Below, one piece after another: positions 35,543-44,085 of a DNA stretch of 64,000 nt (position 1 is the stretch's first letter; the number at the start of each line of letters is the position of its first letter). The notes beneath the pieces were generated by a model, which ran no database searches, had not been told where the DNA came from, and worked only from the letters and a program-made list of their open reading frames with translations. The stretch lies in NCBI RefSeq assembly GCF_029603155.1, contig NZ_JAPMUA010000001.1, forward strand, positions 496,001 through 560,000, given 5' to 3'. A program made the translations under genes and the position numbers. Source of the DNA: Galbibacter pacificus (GTDB lineage: Bacteria > Bacteroidota > Bacteroidia > Flavobacteriales > Flavobacteriaceae).

Positions 35543-37618
35543 ATGAAACAGAAAGCAAACTTTTGGTTGATGGTTTCCTTATGGGGATGTATTCAACTTC
35601 TGTCGGGATGTAATTTTGAAAACCTACCTGAAGAATCGTATGAGAGCATACATTTCATTTCAGGGGATGACAAGGTGGTAATCGGGTATATTCCTACTTA
35701 TGTGGATATGGAAAGCACCATTGATAGTACAGATCTGGATATTCTAACACATATAAACATAGCATTTATGAACCCTGACGCATCTGGTACATTTTTATCG
35801 GGTGGTGAACCCGTTTGCAGCAATGCCTCGGCTTCTGATATTAATTATGTAGTAAACAAAGCACATCAGGAAAACGTAAAAGTCCTTGTTTCTTTAGGAG
35901 GAGGATCGGTCCCTGGTTGTTCGGGCGATTGGGAGACTTTATTGCAATCCTCTAATAGAACAACTGTAGTGAACAATCTTTCTGCACTTGTACAATATTT
36001 TAACCTCGATGGGATTGATGTAGACATAGAAGGCGCATTATTATCGTCTATTAGCAGTGCTGGAAATTACACTCCTTTTATTCAGGAATTAAGAAATGCA
36101 CTTAACCCTCAGGGAAAACTGGTTACCTGTGCCACGGCAACATATACTGGTGGGCGCATACCTACTTCGTCCATAGCCTATTTTGACTTTATCAATATTA
36201 TGTCATACGACAATGGTTGGGGAGGTACCGGGAATCACTCTACATATGCCGATGCGGTAAGCCATATGCAAACCTGGCTTGGACTTGGATGTCCCGCAGA
36301 AAAGTTGGTATTGGGAGTACCGTTTTATGGTTATCAGGGCACAGTGGGGAGTGGCGATGTTTCTTACAGCGATATTATAGTTCTGGATCCCAGTGCTGCT
36401 TATATGGATGAGTATCAAGGGTATAAATATAACGGAATTCCGACTATTGAGGCAAAAACGGCATATGCGCTGCAAAATGGTGCAGGCGTAATGATTTGGG
36501 AGCTCTCCCAAGATACTTTTGATAGCCTGAGCTTGCTCCAGGCCATAGGTAGAAAATTGTCTGAAGCGCCACCAGTTGGTGGCGGAGATGGGGAGATCCT
36601 TGGCTATTATACGGAAAGATCGGTTACCGATGATGTTTTCTCCATTGTCAATTTAAATACAAGCTCCATGACGGCCAACACTGCCTACCCCGATGCAGGA
36701 ACCGATGGCGGAAGCACGGTCATCGAGGCCAAGGCCACGACCGGAGGTTCGGCTACCAATTACGCCACTTATTTTAACTATCCGGGAAGCCCTAACCAGG
36801 ATTTAAGTTCATACAGTGTTTTCCACCTTTCCCTAAAGTCGTCCAGCCCCGACGAGACCGTTATCAGGCTGGAAGATGCCAACGGGCAACAAATAAACCT
36901 GGACCCCACGACATATGGCTTTTCCTATGACGGAAACTGGCACGCCATGAGCATCCCCTTTACGGATATGTACACACAGAACCCGAGCTTTGATTTTACC
37001 GATGTAAATGATGTGGTAGTGGTAAAGAGTATTCCCGGGATGGCCGCAAGCATCAACCCGGCAACCTATGTTTTTTATGTAGATGATGTATATTTTTCCA
37101 CAGGGGAACGTCTTGGCTATTATACGGAAAGATCGGTTACCGATGATGTTTTCTCCATCGTCAATTTAAACACAAGCTCCATGACGGCCAATGCCGCCTA
37201 CCCCGATGCAGGAACCGATGGCGGAAGCACGGTCATCGAGGCCAAGGCCACGACCGGAGGTTCGGCTACCAATTACGCCACTTATTTTAACTATCCGGGG
37301 AGCCCTAACCAGGATTTAAGTTCATACAGCGTTTTCCACCTTTCCCTAAAGTCGTCCAGCCCCGACGAGACCGTTATCAGGCTGGAAGATGCCAACGGGC
37401 AACAAATAAACCTGGACCCCACGACATATGGCTTTTCCTATGACGGAAACTGGCATGCCATGAGCATCCCCTTTACGGATATGTCCACACAGAACCCGAG
37501 CTTTGATTTTACCGATGTAAATGATGTGGTAGTGGTAAAGAGCATTCCCGGCATGGCCGCAAGCATCAACCCGGCAACCTATGTTTTTTATGCAGATGAC
37601 GTGTATTTTTCGTATTGA
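35543..37618 (+). CDS. GH18 lipoprotein (chitinase-like) with two near-identical C-terminal modules
   Basis: A 691-residue lipoprotein (LLSGC, Cys23). Residues about 45-340 are a GH18 TIM barrel: LVSLGGG near 116-121, the catalytic DGIDVDIE at 156-163 with Glu163 as acid/base, INIMSYD, and MIWELSQD at the last strand. GH18 enzymes cut chitin or the chitobiose core of N-glycans by substrate-assisted catalysis. Residues about 353-691 are two copies of a ~171-residue beta-rich module (LGYYTERSVTDDVFSIVNLN...FYVDDVYFS), probably carbohydrate-binding. It has its own terminator and probably its own operator. Chitinase versus endo-N-acetylglucosaminidase cannot be told from motifs. Confidence 0.92.
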   Translation: MKQKANFWLMVSLWGCIQLLSGCNFENLPEESYESIHFISGDDKVVIGYIPTYVDMESTIDSTDLDILTHINIAFMNPDASGTFLSGGEPVCSNASASDINYVVNKAHQENVKVLVSLGGGSVPGCSGDWETLLQSSNRTTVVNNLSALVQYFNLDGIDVDIEGALLSSISSAGNYTPFIQELRNALNPQGKLVTCATATYTGGRIPTSSIAYFDFINIMSYDNGWGGTGNHSTYADAVSHMQTWLGLGCPAEKLVLGVPFYGYQGTVGSGDVSYSDIIVLDPSAAYMDEYQGYKYNGIPTIEAKTAYALQNGAGVMIWELSQDTFDSLSLLQAIGRKLSEAPPVGGGDGEILGYYTERSVTDDVFSIVNLNTSSMTANTAYPDAGTDGGSTVIEAKATTGGSATNYATYFNYPGSPNQDLSSYSVFHLSLKSSSPDETVIRLEDANGQQINLDPTTYGFSYDGNWHAMSIPFTDMYTQNPSFDFTDVNDVVVVKSIPGMAASINPATYVFYVDDVYFSTGERLGYYTERSVTDDVFSIVNLNTSSMTANAAYPDAGTDGGSTVIEAKATTGGSATNYATYFNYPGSPNQDLSSYSVFHLSLKSSSPDETVIRLEDANGQQINLDPTTYGFSYDGNWHAMSIPFTDMSTQNPSFDFTDVNDVVVVKSIPGMAASINPATYVFYADDVYFSY
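36599..37111 (+). repeat. Copy 1 of a 513-bp in-frame duplicated module
   Basis: The first of two tandem copies with a 513-bp period (171 codons). The copies differ by only a few mostly silent bases, which points to recent duplication or gene conversion. Confidence 0.9.
37112..37617 (+). repeat. Copy 2 of the 513-bp in-frame duplicated module
   Basis: The second copy, ending at the GH18 stop. Visible residue changes against copy 1 include Thr to Ala in TANTAYP, Tyr to Ser in DMYTQN, and Val to Ala in FYVDDV. Confidence 0.9.
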
Positions 37619-37637
37619 TGATCAATAAAAAAGAAAT

Positions 37638-37689
37638 GTCAATTAAGTGATGCTCCCTTTTTATCGGGGGAGCTTAATTGACGTTTTTT
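37638..37689 (+). terminator. Intrinsic terminator after GH18
   Basis: A two-part stem (37638-37646 with 37674-37682 and 37652-37657 with 37668-37673) is followed by GTTTTTT. It should separate GH18 from the GH5-nagA operon. Confidence 0.85.
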
Positions 37690-37709
37690 GAGGCTATAGT
37701 TCAGGGAAC
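37681..37709 (+). promoter_or_regulatory. Weak copy of the operator upstream of GH5
   Basis: The first half ACGTTTTTTGAGG is identical to the nagB site, but its T-run is also the tail of the GH18 terminator, and the second half (CAGGGAAC) is poor. Orientation and distance (118 bases to the GH5 ATG) fit the other sites. Confidence 0.3.
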
Positions 37710-37827
37710 GACCCTTTTTCGGAAATAAAAATTCATTTTTTTTTGTCTTTAAAAGTATAGAAGGATTGCATCTCAGGCTTATATTTTAAATAAAAGATTC
37801 AGGGATTTATTGTTAAAAAAACGATAT

Positions 37828-38910
37828 ATGTTTATCACTATTAAAAAGTGGCGCAATGGTATACTAATGGTATATGCTTTTTGTATGCATTCTTATGCAT
37901 TAATGCCCAATACAACGATTTGCTTTTCCCAAAGGGATAATGATACCATTGGGCAGGATCATTCTATAACAAAGGTCAGTCCTTTTAAGGCCAATGGGGA
38001 ATTGCAGCTAAAAGGTACCCGGATTTGCAATAAAGACGGAGATCCGATTCAGCTCAGGGGGATGAGTACCCATGGATTGCAGTATCGTGGCAACTGTTAC
38101 AATGATGCTTCATTGGACGTTCTGGTAAATAATTGGGGGGTTGATATTATCCGGTTGTCCATGTACGTTCAAGAAGGGGGGTATGCATCAAATCCCGAAT
38201 ACTGGACGCAATATGTGGATACGCTGATAGAGAAGGTTTCTAGTCTTGGGGCCTATATCTTACTGGATTGGCATATGTTGCATCCGGGCGATCCAAATGC
38301 AAATACAATACTCGCAAAGAAGTTTTTTGAACACATGTCAAAACGCCATGCGGAAAAAGCGAATATTATTTATGAAATATGTAATGAACCGAACGATGAC
38401 AATCATGAAGTTACATGGGCACTTATTAAAAGATACGCTGAAGAAATAATTCCAGTGATAAGGAAGAATGCCCCTAATTCCCTAATCGTTGTGGGAACCC
38501 CTAAATTTTGTTCAAGGCCCAATGATGTTATCGGAAATGAATTAAAATACCCGAATATACTGTATACCGCCCATGTATATGTGGGGGATGATGATCAGTT
38601 GCAGCGAATGGAAAATACCAAGGAGGCCCTAGCGGCAGGGGTGCCGATTTTTGTCACCGAATGGGGCACGCAAAACGGATGGGGGGACGGGGCCAACGAC
38701 TTTGCAAAGGCACTGAAATGGATCGATTTTATGAAAGAAAATAAAATATCATGGTGTAACTGGAATTATTCAGATAGTCCGTTAAGCGGGGCTTCCTGGA
38801 AAAATGGCACTTGCCCTGATGGTCCCTGGAGCGATGAAAACCTGAAAGAGTCGGGAAAATGGATAAAAAACCACATTGATACCCCCATGGATTCATGGGC
38901 AAGAGAATAG
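37828..38910 (+). CDS. Glycoside hydrolase family 5 (cellulase-like endoglycanase)
   Basis: A 360-residue GH5 TIM-barrel enzyme with a hydrophobic N-terminus (about 11-25) that looks like a signal or anchor. Motifs in order are IQLRGMSTHGLQY near 74-86, IIRLSMYV, ILLDWHM, YEICNEPND with acid/base Glu187, and FVTEWGT with nucleophile Glu278. It is closest to the endoglucanase type of GH5 (subfamily 2-like), whose members cut beta-1,4-glucan and in some cases chitosan. I start at the ATG at 37828; a TTG six codons earlier is in frame. It is first in an operon with GH20, a symporter and nagA, so chitosan or another GlcN-containing polymer is plausible. Substrate is unproven. Confidence 0.9.
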   Translation: MFITIKKWRNGILMVYAFCMHSYALMPNTTICFSQRDNDTIGQDHSITKVSPFKANGELQLKGTRICNKDGDPIQLRGMSTHGLQYRGNCYNDASLDVLVNNWGVDIIRLSMYVQEGGYASNPEYWTQYVDTLIEKVSSLGAYILLDWHMLHPGDPNANTILAKKFFEHMSKRHAEKANIIYEICNEPNDDNHEVTWALIKRYAEEIIPVIRKNAPNSLIVVGTPKFCSRPNDVIGNELKYPNILYTAHVYVGDDDQLQRMENTKEALAAGVPIFVTEWGTQNGWGDGANDFAKALKWIDFMKENKISWCNWNYSDSPLSGASWKNGTCPDGPWSDENLKESGKWIKNHIDTPMDSWARE

Positions 38911-38934
38911 TGATGGAAAATTAGTATATTTCAA

Positions 38935-40503
38935 ATGATGAACAAAAATAAACAAGGCTTACTTTTATTGGTTACTTTTTTAGTGGTATCCGTTAATATA
39001 GGGTTCTCCCAAACTCAACAAAAAAAGGAAAAAGATTTTGAAATTGTAGGGTTTCATCTGGACCTGCGCATACAGGTAATGAAACCAAAGGCCCTAAGGG
39101 AACTTGTGGATGAACTGGCATATTTTGGGGTCAACACCCTTATTATGGAATGGGAAGGTACTTTTCCCTTTCAGACCAATCCCGTAATTGCCAATAAATA
39201 TGCCTATACAAAAGAAGAAATCAAGGACTTTATAGCGTATTGCGGTCAAAAGAACATAGAAGTAATACCCCTTCAACAAAGTTTGGGGCATTTAGAATAT
39301 GTTTTAAGGAATTATAGATATGCAGAACAAAGGGAAGACCAAAAAGATGTTTCCCAAGTTTGTCCCATGGAATTTGCATTGAACAAAAAATTGTTTACCG
39401 AGCTCATTACCGAAATGGCCGAAATACATCCATCAAAATATTTTCATATTGGCGGTGATGAGGCCTATCTGTTGGGCCATTGTGATAAATGCAAGGAAAA
39501 GATAGCTAAGAGCGGGAAAGCGGCCCTGCTGGCCGACCACCTTAAAATGATTACCGATATTGTGGTATCACTTGGGAAAATACCGGTCATATGGTCTGAC
39601 ATAGCGACCAGTTATCCCGGAGAATTGAACAAATTGCCCAAGGAGACCATATTCATTGTTTGGAATTACGGTTGGGACGTAGACCGGTTTGGTATCGTGA
39701 ACGAACTTACCAAAAAGGGGTTTGAAGTATGGGGTTCACCGGCCTTAAGGAGCAATCCGGATAATTATTTTTTAACGGATTGGAAAAATCATTTTGACAA
39801 TATAAAAGATTTTATCCCTTTTTGCAGGGAAAGCAACTACAATGGAGTCGTGATGACCTCTTGGTCCACTTCCGGGATTTATTCTCCCGTCTTTGAAGAC
39901 CATCATACAATTACCGATTTAGTACCTGTTAGACGTGTTTATCCGCTTTCCGGTTTTAGGATACTTTTGGCGGCATATTCCCAGAGCATGCAGCAAACGG
40001 CACCTTTAAATGCAAAACGGTTTATCGTTTCTTATGCTGAAAAGCGTTTTGGGTTTAACAAAAGAGAATCCCGTGAGTTTTACAGGGCACTTTTGGGGAG
40101 CCCGTACCAAGTTATCAATGGGGAAGTAGAAAATCATTCCGAATTGACAGTGCCCATGTTGTACGATTCTGTCAAAGGATACCAAATGGTTTTTAACAAG
40201 TTGCGACCAGAAAGAAATCAAAAGGAATTTGAACATATAAGGCTTATGAAAGATATAAGGGAGAATTATATGCATTTCAAAAAAGTGGAGGGAAGAGTGA
40301 ACAGTGATTCTTTTACCAAAGCCATGTTTCCACAAGTGATTTCGGAATTAGCTGAAATTATAAAAAAATACGATAGCCTGGGCCAGCGGTATACCAATTT
40401 AAATAGCGGATATTTATACCCCGAGGCCATTGATGAAGAAAATTACACACGTACAGTGCCCGTTAAAATACTGTATGAACGTTTAAAGGGACAAAAAAAA
40501 TAA
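38935..40503 (+). CDS. GH20 beta-N-acetylhexosaminidase-type enzyme
   Basis: A 522-residue exported enzyme with a signal peptide ending near FSQ26. It is a GH20 catalytic barrel without the N-terminal GH20b domain. Key elements are EVIPLQQSLGHLEYVL near 109-124 and the catalytic pair in HIGGDEAYLLG, with Asp175 and Glu176, then VIWSDI and VWNYGWD. GH20 enzymes remove terminal beta-GlcNAc or GalNAc. The gene starts 25 bases after GH5 and precedes the symporter by 26. It should trim oligosaccharides to free GlcNAc in the periplasm. Confidence 0.92.
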   Translation: MMNKNKQGLLLLVTFLVVSVNIGFSQTQQKKEKDFEIVGFHLDLRIQVMKPKALRELVDELAYFGVNTLIMEWEGTFPFQTNPVIANKYAYTKEEIKDFIAYCGQKNIEVIPLQQSLGHLEYVLRNYRYAEQREDQKDVSQVCPMEFALNKKLFTELITEMAEIHPSKYFHIGGDEAYLLGHCDKCKEKIAKSGKAALLADHLKMITDIVVSLGKIPVIWSDIATSYPGELNKLPKETIFIVWNYGWDVDRFGIVNELTKKGFEVWGSPALRSNPDNYFLTDWKNHFDNIKDFIPFCRESNYNGVVMTSWSTSGIYSPVFEDHHTITDLVPVRRVYPLSGFRILLAAYSQSMQQTAPLNAKRFIVSYAEKRFGFNKRESREFYRALLGSPYQVINGEVENHSELTVPMLYDSVKGYQMVFNKLRPERNQKEFEHIRLMKDIRENYMHFKKVEGRVNSDSFTKAMFPQVISELAEIIKKYDSLGQRYTNLNSGYLYPEAIDEENYTRTVPVKILYERLKGQKK

Positions 40504-40529
40504 TCTAACCGACTATAACCAACTAAATT

Positions 40530-42002
40530 ATGACGCTTAAATTATGGGACTGGATGGTCATTATTGCTTTTTTTATGGCAATGGTTGCCATTGGTGTATG
40601 GGCACATTTTAAAAATAAAGATTCCAGTGATTATTTTATTGCCAGTGGAGGGCTTCCCTGGTGGCTGTCCGGCATTTCACATCATGTTTCCGGTTATAGT
40701 GGAGCTGTATTTGTCGCCTATGCGGGACTGGCCTATACACATGGTTTTTCAATTTATGTTTGGTGGGCAATGACGGTGGGGATTTCCATTTTAATGACCA
40801 TCAATGTTTTTCCTGTACGTTGGGTTCGGTTAAGAAAAAAGTTTGCCATACAATCTCCCTTGGAATACCTTTCTGTTCGTTATGGCATTAAAACGCAACA
40901 GGTAATGGCATGGAGCGGGGTACTCCTTAAATTATTCGATGTGGCTGCCAAATGGGCCGCCATCGCTATTTTGTTGCGGGTATTTACCGGGGTGCCTATA
41001 CTTTACGGGGTGCTTTTCTCAGGCGGGATTTCCATCATCTATATTACCATTGGCGGGCTTTGGGCGGTAACCATAAGCGATTTTATTCAATTTATCGTTC
41101 AAATTGGAGCCGGTATCGCGCTGTTTATCGCGACCATTACCAAGCTAGGCGGTATAGAAAGTGTTTTTACCATCTGGGACCAGTTGCCGGAAAGGAACAG
41201 CGAGTTTTTTGCCGAGCCGTATACCGTTGGTTTTGCCCTTGCATTTTTATGTATAAATACATTTAGTTATAATGGGGGGACATGGAATCTGGCCACCAAG
41301 TATATATCCTCCCCCGATGAATCCAACACAAAAAAAGCGGCGATTTTATCTGGGACATTGTATTTAATCTGGCCGTTGATCTTATTTTTCCCCATGTGGG
41401 CGGCTCCTGTATTATTGCCGGGCCTGACCGATCCTACGGAATCGTACGGACTGTTAACAATTCACCTTTTGCCTCCAGGGGTGGTCGGTTTGGTCCTGGC
41501 ATCTATGTTTGCCACGACCATGTCCATGACTTCCAGTGATGCCAATACCATTGCCGCTGTTATTATACGCGATATATTACCGGTACAGTTAAAGAAATAT
41601 AAGTTGATAAAAAGCATAAATTCGTTACAGATAGCAAGGTGGGTTACCTTCGTATTTGTGTTTTTCACCATTGTCATTGCCACCCAGTACGAATCTTTTG
41701 GTGGAATTTTAGGATTGATAGTTTCATGGTTTGCAGCCCTTGTTGGGCCTATTGCCGTTCCCATGCTGTTGGGTATGCTCCCAGCATTTAAAAAATGTGG
41801 AGCCGTTGCAGCATTATGTGCTATTTTTTTAGGATTTTTAAGCTTTATTTTTACAAAAATATATGCTGCCAATCTTTCATATACCCTAGAAGTAGGCTTG
41901 CCATTATTTATTTCATTATTGGTATACGTGGGAATAGGATTTTTAAATTATAAAAAGAAAGTCTCCAAGAAAGTGATCGATTTGTTGAAGGCTATCGATT
42001 AA
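40530..42002 (+). CDS. Sodium/solute symporter (SSS family), probable amino-sugar importer
   Basis: A 490-residue inner-membrane protein with about 13 hydrophobic segments and SSS-family features: DYFIASGGLPWWLSGISHHVSGYSGAVFVAYAGLAY near 30-66 (helix 1-2 with Na+ site), QSPLEYLSVRYG, and LVLASMFATTMSMTSSDANTIAAV near 325-350. It lies between GH20 and nagA, so it probably carries GlcNAc or GlcNAc-containing disaccharide with Na+. Substrate is inferred only from position. Confidence 0.9.
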   Translation: MTLKLWDWMVIIAFFMAMVAIGVWAHFKNKDSSDYFIASGGLPWWLSGISHHVSGYSGAVFVAYAGLAYTHGFSIYVWWAMTVGISILMTINVFPVRWVRLRKKFAIQSPLEYLSVRYGIKTQQVMAWSGVLLKLFDVAAKWAAIAILLRVFTGVPILYGVLFSGGISIIYITIGGLWAVTISDFIQFIVQIGAGIALFIATITKLGGIESVFTIWDQLPERNSEFFAEPYTVGFALAFLCINTFSYNGGTWNLATKYISSPDESNTKKAAILSGTLYLIWPLILFFPMWAAPVLLPGLTDPTESYGLLTIHLLPPGVVGLVLASMFATTMSMTSSDANTIAAVIIRDILPVQLKKYKLIKSINSLQIARWVTFVFVFFTIVIATQYESFGGILGLIVSWFAALVGPIAVPMLLGMLPAFKKCGAVAALCAIFLGFLSFIFTKIYAANLSYTLEVGLPLFISLLVYVGIGFLNYKKKVSKKVIDLLKAID

Positions 42003-42025
42003 AATGATAAATCAAATTTTGAAAG

Positions 42026-43159
42026 ATGAAAGAAGTCATTTACTGTGCTGACTGTTTTACAAATGAAAATTTTCAGATAACCCTGAAAAATGGACAGGTT
42101 GTTTCTATGGCCAAGGTTGATTCGCACGATCGCAAGGTGCTGTACATGGCCCCGGGATTGTTCGATATTCAGATAAACGGTTTCCTCCATACCGATTTCA
42201 ATTCTTTTCCCATACTTGAGAACGATTTTTTAAAGGTCATTGACCAGATGTCAAAACAAGGGGTATTGTTCTTCCTTCCAACGGTAATTACGAATTCCGA
42301 TTCCAATATGATATCCCTTTTGGAAAATATAAATGAATTATGTCTGAAAAACCCTGTTATCCAATCCTATGTCGCCGGGATTCATTTGGAAGGACCTTTT
42401 ATTTCACCGGACTCGCAGGCAAGGGGTGCTCATGACGGTGCTCATGTTAAAGCCCCCGATTGGGAACTGTTTACCGCATTTCAAAAGGCTTCCGGAAATC
42501 GCATAAAGTTGGTTACTTTGAGCCCGGAATGGGAAAATTCCGTCGAATTTATAAAAAAATGTGTACAGGACAATGTAAAAGTTGCCCTTGGACATACCAT
42601 GGCCACCGATGAACAAATTGAAGAAGCCGTCCTGGCAGGGGCATCCCTATCTACTCATCTTGGGAATGGTGCCCCCTTGTTCCTCTCCAGGAACAAGAAC
42701 ATAATCTACGATCAGTTGGCAAACGATTTGCTTGTGCCCAGTTTGATAACCGACGGATTTCATTTGCCGGTTAATTTTATAAAGACCGTTTTAAAAGTAA
42801 AGAAAAACCAGATTATTTTGGTAAGCGATGCTACGATGTTTGCAGGCATGGCGCCCGGGGTATACAACTCACATATTGGCGGTAAGGTAAGACTAGACGG
42901 TAAGGGGAGGCTTTCCCTGTACGAACATAAAGAATTGCTTGCCGGATCGGCAGCTTCCCTTTTGGATTGTATTAATTTTTTACTCAAACAAGGTTTGTCC
43001 ACGTTTGAAGAAGCCTGGGAAATGGCATCCAATATCCCCTATAAACTTATGTATCCTGAAAGAGAAAATACCGATCTGGTCTTGTTTGGCTTGGCTGACG
43101 GGGAAATTGTCATCCATAGTGCCTTTAAATCGGGTAAGCGGGTATATAAAAAGTATTGA
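42026..43159 (+). CDS. nagA: N-acetylglucosamine-6-phosphate deacetylase
   Basis: A 377-residue cytoplasmic amidohydrolase that removes acetate from GlcNAc-6-phosphate. NagA features are the N-terminal GLFDIQINGFLHTDFN (the Q-x-N form typical of NagA instead of HxH), IHLEGPFISPDSQARGAH near 123-140 with the metal-binding Glu, LGHTMATDEQ, LSTHLGNGAPLF, and the catalytic Asp in VSDATMFAGMAPG. It is the last gene of the operon, with a terminator 57 bases downstream. With NagB at the other end it gives the route from GlcNAc-6-phosphate to fructose-6-phosphate; no GlcNAc kinase is in the window. Confidence 0.94.
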   Translation: MKEVIYCADCFTNENFQITLKNGQVVSMAKVDSHDRKVLYMAPGLFDIQINGFLHTDFNSFPILENDFLKVIDQMSKQGVLFFLPTVITNSDSNMISLLENINELCLKNPVIQSYVAGIHLEGPFISPDSQARGAHDGAHVKAPDWELFTAFQKASGNRIKLVTLSPEWENSVEFIKKCVQDNVKVALGHTMATDEQIEEAVLAGASLSTHLGNGAPLFLSRNKNIIYDQLANDLLVPSLITDGFHLPVNFIKTVLKVKKNQIILVSDATMFAGMAPGVYNSHIGGKVRLDGKGRLSLYEHKELLAGSAASLLDCINFLLKQGLSTFEEAWEMASNIPYKLMYPERENTDLVLFGLADGEIVIHSAFKSGKRVYKKY

Positions 43160-43215
43160 TGGGACACAATTAGTTTTTTTTTAGATAGTTAGCGTTTAGC
43201 GGCGTTAAAGAAAAT

Positions 43216-43247
43216 CGGACAGGGAGTTTTTTCCTTGTCCGTTTTTT
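43216..43247 (+). terminator. Intrinsic terminator after nagA
   Basis: A 10-bp stem with one G-T pair (43216-43225 with 43232-43241) is followed by TTTTTT. It ends the GH5-nagA operon. Confidence 0.88.
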
Positions 43248-43268
43248 AATTGCATTCATTAATCAATA

Positions 43269-43286
43269 ATTGTAAATAATTACAAT
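43269..43286. promoter_or_regulatory. AT-rich dyad upstream of the second ECF sigma gene
   Basis: Perfect 7-bp arms ATTGTAA and TTACAAT with a 4-base spacer lie about 137 bases before the sigma gene. It may be an operator, but short AT-rich dyads also arise by chance. Confidence 0.3.
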
Positions 43287-43422
43287 GAAATGTAAAACAA
43301 TGGGGTATTGCTAAATAATTGGCATTAAAATTAGTGAAAAACAAATTTTAATTCAGGTAAATTTTACTTTTATTATTTTTTTAAGTATTATTGTCACTAC
43401 AAAACTAACTGAAAACCCAATA

Positions 43423-44016
43423 ATGAAGGATACCGACGATCATTTTCTTTTCATTAAATTGAAACAGGATGATATAGCGGCTTTTGAGGCCATATTCTCC
43501 CATTATAGGCTTCCCATACTCAAATTCATTGTAAGTTATGCCAAATCCGTTGAAGTAGCGGAAGAATTGACCCAGGAAACATTTATCAGGTTATGGGAGT
43601 CCAGGGCGACTCTCAATGCCCAAAAAAGTTGCAGGTCTTTTTTGTATACCATTGCCAAAAACCTTTCGCTTAATTATTTAAGAAGTAACACAAAAGAAGA
43701 AATCCTTAAACAAGAATTATGGGACCGGGTAAAAATGGCACAGGCCAATCCCGAAGAACGTATTGTCTTTGAGGAATACCAAACTATCTTTAATCAGATT
43801 CTTGAGGAACTTCCCCAAAAGAAGCGGACGATCTACATTATGTCCAAATATGAAGGGAGGAGCAACGAAGAAATTGCAACTACATTGGGCGTAACAAAAA
43901 AGACGGTAAAAAACAACCTATGGGAGACTTTACGGATTATTAAAGACCGCTTGGAACCCTATTTGGAATACACCATCAGAATCGTGTTGATTTCTTTTTT
44001 TTCTACCTTTTTTTAA
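43423..44016 (+). CDS. ECF-type RNA polymerase sigma-70 factor (second copy)
   Basis: A 197-residue ECF sigma factor. Region 2 covers about 20-85 (FEAIFSHYRLPILKFIVSYAKSVEVAEELTQETFIRLWESR, SCRSFLYTIAKNLSLNYLR) and region 4 covers about 125-180 (LPQKKRTIYIMSKYEGRSNEEIATTLGVTKKTVKNNLWETLR). The C-terminus is unusually hydrophobic (IVLISFFSTFF). It differs clearly from the sigma factor at 15285, so each probably serves its own locus. It is followed by fecR after about 70 bases. Confidence 0.93.
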   Translation: MKDTDDHFLFIKLKQDDIAAFEAIFSHYRLPILKFIVSYAKSVEVAEELTQETFIRLWESRATLNAQKSCRSFLYTIAKNLSLNYLRSNTKEEILKQELWDRVKMAQANPEERIVFEEYQTIFNQILEELPQKKRTIYIMSKYEGRSNEEIATTLGVTKKTVKNNLWETLRIIKDRLEPYLEYTIRIVLISFFSTFF

Positions 44017-44085
44017 ATTTTCAATCGATTTCGTCGGGACTTTTTCTAATTCCCGTGTATTATAGGTACAGCGCAATTGCTATTT

